In this document: one piece after another, positions 33,756 to 35,609 of the stretch | Position numbering within the stretch: the stretch's first letter is position 1 | How the letters are laid out: each line of letters starts with the position of its first letter | Source of the DNA: Syntrophaceae bacterium | GTDB taxonomy: Bacteria; Desulfobacterota; Syntrophia; Syntrophales; Smithellaceae | Assembly (NCBI GenBank): GCA_003142535.1 | Contig: PLMQ01000030.1 | Span: 78,102-113,710 of the forward strand | Direction of reading: 5' to 3' | Length of the DNA stretch: 35,609 nucleotides | The notes under the pieces: generated by a model | Told to the model about the DNA's origin: nothing | Databases searched by the model: none | Seen by the model: the letters and a program-made list of their open reading frames with translations, nothing else | Translations under genes and position numbers: made by a program

Positions 33756-34109
33756 GGGGGCGTCACGGTTTCGACGGGGACATTTGAAGTTGTAGAAGCG
33801 TGCCGAGGTTCCTACAGGCCTCGTTAAACAGGTAGGAAACATATAATCGCAGATAACTACGATTACGCTTTAGCCGCTTAGTCGGCTAACGTTCTACCCT
33901 TCTTGCCTGTCAGTTGGAATAGAACGTCATTATGACAGGATAACCAAACTTCTTGCCTGGGGGAGGGCGGCGAAAACTTTACAGGATAGCGCGGTGCGAT
34001 CCAGCCTTAGGGAGCAAACCAGCGTGAAGGTTCTAAAACGAAGGCTACGCACGTAGAAGCTCCAGCGGAAGGTTTTCGGACGCGGGTTCGACTCCCGCCG
34101 CCTCCACCA
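33756..34109 (+). ncRNA. ssrA: Transfer-messenger RNA (tmRNA)
   Basis: tmRNA rescues stalled ribosomes and tags the unfinished protein. The 5' end GGGGGCG (33756-33762) pairs with CGCCTCC (34099-34105) before A and encoded CCA, ending at 34109. The GGTTTCGACGGGGAC segment and the T arm with GGTTCGA near the 3' end are typical. The tag reading frame at 33849-33881 starts with resume codon GCA, encodes ADNYDYALAA and stops at TAG. The LAA end is the usual protease recognition tail. One-piece form, 354 bases, own promoter upstream and terminator downstream. smpB is nearby. Confidence 0.97.
34081..34109 (+). other. Probable attachment site at the ssrA 3' end
   Basis: The T arm and acceptor end of tmRNA are a classic target for P4-type integrases, and a tyrosine recombinase gene of that type begins about 620 bp downstream. 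The 3' end of ssrA is intact here, so this copy would be the restored one. The second direct repeat must lie beyond the window and is not seen, so the site is inferred from context. Confidence 0.4.
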
Positions 34110-34140
34110 GAACGGAATCCAACAAAATCCAAAGAAGTGC

Positions 34141-34168
34141 AAAACCCGTTAGAAATAGCGGGTTTTTT
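34141..34168 (+). terminator. Rho-independent terminator after ssrA
   Basis: AAAACCCG (34141-34148) pairs with CGGGTTTT (34159-34166), with a 10-base loop, and the T run continues to 34168. It is placed 31 bases after the mature end of tmRNA. Confidence 0.85.
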
Positions 34169-34220
34169 CTTGTTTTTTATCCAACGATGTGTTATGAAGT
34201 TCCATAAAATACACTCATTT

Positions 34221-34270
34221 TACGGGTATATTATCTGAAAATACCCGTACGCAAAAAGACGATACCCGTA
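34221..34270. repeat. Three phased copies of ATACCCGTA upstream of the Arm-domain gene
   Basis: The 9-mer ATACCCGTA occurs at 34241-34249 and 34262-34270 on the plus strand and inverted at 34221-34229. Start-to-start distances are 20 and 21 bp, about two helical turns, so all three face the same side of the DNA. The last copy ends 13 bp before ATG 34284. The 114 bases from the ssrA terminator to the gene hold nothing else recognisable. They are probable operators or arm-type sites for the proteins that follow. Confidence 0.75.
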
Positions 34271-34283
34271 TAAAGGAGAAAAC

Positions 34284-34724
34284 ATGCAAAAAAAAATTGA
34301 TTGCTTGTCCGATGCTGAAATCAGAGCCGCACAACAGGAAACTAATCTTTACAGGCTTTACGACGGAGACGGACTATATTTGCTTATCACTCCTTCCGGC
34401 GGTAAGTGGTGGCGTTTTAAATATCGTTTTAATCGTAAAGATAAAAGTTTAGCATTGGGAACCTACCCGGAGGCAGGTATTGAAGATGCGAGGAGAAGCA
34501 GAGATGCAGCAAAAGAACTATTGGCGCAAGGTTTTGATCCGTCTGAAATTCGGAAACGAGAGAAAGCACGTGATAAGGCTGATCGTCTTGAGTCTGCAAG
34601 AATACCTTCTGTGCGTGCCACCTTTGACGGGAAAATTGAAATTTGGAAAGGCAATAATACGATGCGGCTTACATTAGATGAAGCCAGATTTATTGGAACG
34701 TTACTAGCAAATATTACGAGGTGA
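34284..34724 (+). CDS. Stand-alone Arm-DNA-binding-domain protein (DUF4102-type)
   Basis: Residues about 15-105 of this 146-residue protein match the N-terminal Arm-binding domain of P4-type integrases: RLYDGDGLYLLITPSGGKWW, RFKYRF, LALGTYPEAGIEDARR and LLAQGFDPSEIRK. There is no core-binding or catalytic domain. In its place is a short C-terminal segment with IEIWKGNNTMRLTLDEARFI that I do not recognise. A full integrase with its own related domain follows after 4 bp. The protein may compete for arm sites, regulate the operon, or direct excision, all of which is inference. AAAGGAG precedes ATG 34284. Confidence 0.75.
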   Translation: MQKKIDCLSDAEIRAAQQETNLYRLYDGDGLYLLITPSGGKWWRFKYRFNRKDKSLALGTYPEAGIEDARRSRDAAKELLAQGFDPSEIRKREKARDKADRLESARIPSVRATFDGKIEIWKGNNTMRLTLDEARFIGTLLANITR

Positions 34725-34728
34725 TAAT

Positions 34729-35609
34729 ATGCCACTTAATGACATGAAAATCCGTACTGCAAAACCGAAAGAAAAATTCTACAAATTGACTGACGGTGAT
34801 GGTCTCCATCTGCATGTAACAGAGAAAGGAAGTAAACTGTGGCGGTTTCGTTATCGGTTTGGAGGGAAAGAAAAATTACTTGCACTAGGTGCATATCCAG
34901 AAATAAGCCTTCTTGATGCACGTCAAAGACGTGATGAAGCTCGAAGGCAATTAGCGCATGGCATTGATCCTGGTGCCGTTCGTAAAGCACAAAAGGAAGC
35001 TCAAATCGAAGAAGCCGAAACATTCGAAGTGATAGGTCGTGAGTGGCATACCAGATTTTTATCAGAGTGGACACCAGGGCACGGCATCACTATTATGAGT
35101 AGATTGGAACGCGATCTTTTTCCATGGATCGGGAAAATACCAATAACAAAAATTAGAGCTCGTGACATTCTGGAAACATTGCGTCGCGTTGAAAATAGAG
35201 GGGCTTTGGAATCAGCGCATAGGATCAGAACTATTTGCGGGCAAGTGTTCAGATACGCTGTAGCCACTGGGCGTGTAGAGCGTGATCCGTCAGTCGATTT
35301 AAAGGGTGCATTGCCACAGCCACATAAAAGACACATGGCAGCTATAACCGAACCGACAAAAGTTGCAGAACTGTTAATGGCTATTGATGGCTACCAGGGT
35401 GGCTTTGTTGTTAAATGTGCTTTGCAAATTGCCCCTTTGGTTTTTGTCCGTCCAGGTGAATTGCGTCATATGGAATGGACCGAATTAGATTTTGAAAACG
35501 CTCAATGGAATATTCCCTCTGGTAAAATGAAAATGAAAGAGCCCCACCTTGTACCGTTGTCAAAACAAGCAATAGATATTTTAATGGAGCTTCAGAAGTT
35601 AACAGGCGC
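34729..35609 (+). CDS. int: Tyrosine recombinase/integrase, P4 type (partial, runs off the window)
   Basis: The open frame continues through the last base, giving at least 293 residues. It begins with an Arm-binding domain (TDGDGLHLHVTEKGSKLW, LALGAYPEISLLDAR). A core-binding SAM-like region follows (about residues 100-200, WIGKIPITKIRARDIL and ICGQVFRYAVATGRV). The start of the catalytic domain has the first active-site arginine near residue 241 in VRPGELRHMEW. The later His-x-x-Arg and Tyr nucleophile lie beyond 35609. GAGGTGA precedes ATG 34729. Its position by ssrA suggests integration into the tmRNA gene. Confidence 0.93.
   Translation, partial: MPLNDMKIRTAKPKEKFYKLTDGDGLHLHVTEKGSKLWRFRYRFGGKEKLLALGAYPEISLLDARQRRDEARRQLAHGIDPGAVRKAQKEAQIEEAETFEVIGREWHTRFLSEWTPGHGITIMSRLERDLFPWIGKIPITKIRARDILETLRRVENRGALESAHRIRTICGQVFRYAVATGRVERDPSVDLKGALPQPHKRHMAAITEPTKVAELLMAIDGYQGGFVVKCALQIAPLVFVRPGELRHMEWTELDFENAQWNIPSGKMKMKEPHLVPLSKQAIDILMELQKLTG

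Noticed and set aside
33930-34142. Minus-strand open frame over the 3' half of tmRNA
   Set aside because: It is antisense to a structured RNA gene, a common false gene prediction.

Overview
The window looks like a chromosomal segment of a Desulfobacterota (former Deltaproteobacteria) species, most plausibly a relative of the Syntrophales. This is inferred from three things: the gene order ffh-rpsP-khpA-rimM-trmD-(SPOUT methyltransferase)-rplS-rnhB-yraN, the run thrS-infC-rpmI-rplT-pheS-pheT-ihfA-merR, and a small cysteine-rich PxxKW-type protein. The coding strand is mostly +, packing is dense, and several neighbours overlap at ATGA junctions. No species name can be proved from sequence alone.

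Layout. 1-188 holds the damaged or cut end of an unknown gene. 185-2813 has argS and a membrane-anchored SPOR protein, separated by a 126-bp element with terminal inverted repeats. 2833-8234 is a translation and RNA-processing block: SRP GTPase, S16, KhpA, RimM, TrmD, a second SPOUT methyltransferase, L19, RNase HII and YraN. 8231-10594 on the minus strand makes UDP-glucuronate and then UDP-xylose. 10673-14744 has rsmI, then an envelope cluster (a small helical protein, a FlgT/LPP20-like secreted protein, a GNA1162-like lipoprotein and a secreted FecR-domain protein), then pgsA. 14821-14895 is tRNA-Val(GAC), followed by a terminator. 15015-22395 is the thrS to ihfA/merR block, with infC starting at a rare AUA codon, closed by a strong terminator. 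22459-23378 carries two minus-strand lineage-type genes: the PxxKW protein and a lipoprotein.

23559-26370 encodes a reduced phosphotransferase system: an EIID-like membrane protein, HPr and enzyme I, with no EIIA, EIIB or EIIC in view. Next come a large hairpin, a PlsB-type acyltransferase, enolase (minus strand, with a good sigma70 promoter) and a TtcA-like thiolase. 31564-32168 is a REP-associated transposase (RAYT) bracketed by two near-identical palindromes and followed by a second palindrome type. smpB, a pirin and ssrA (tmRNA) follow. SmpB and tmRNA, the two partners of trans-translation, therefore sit about 1 kb apart.

From 34110 onward a probable integrative element begins at the 3' end of ssrA. 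It has three helically phased copies of a 9-bp motif, a stand-alone Arm-DNA-binding-domain protein and a tyrosine recombinase that runs off the end of the window. Most of the window is conserved housekeeping. The parts most worth following up are the ssrA-linked integrase module, the RAYT with a broken HUH motif, the envelope cluster, the 126-bp element and the AUA start of infC.
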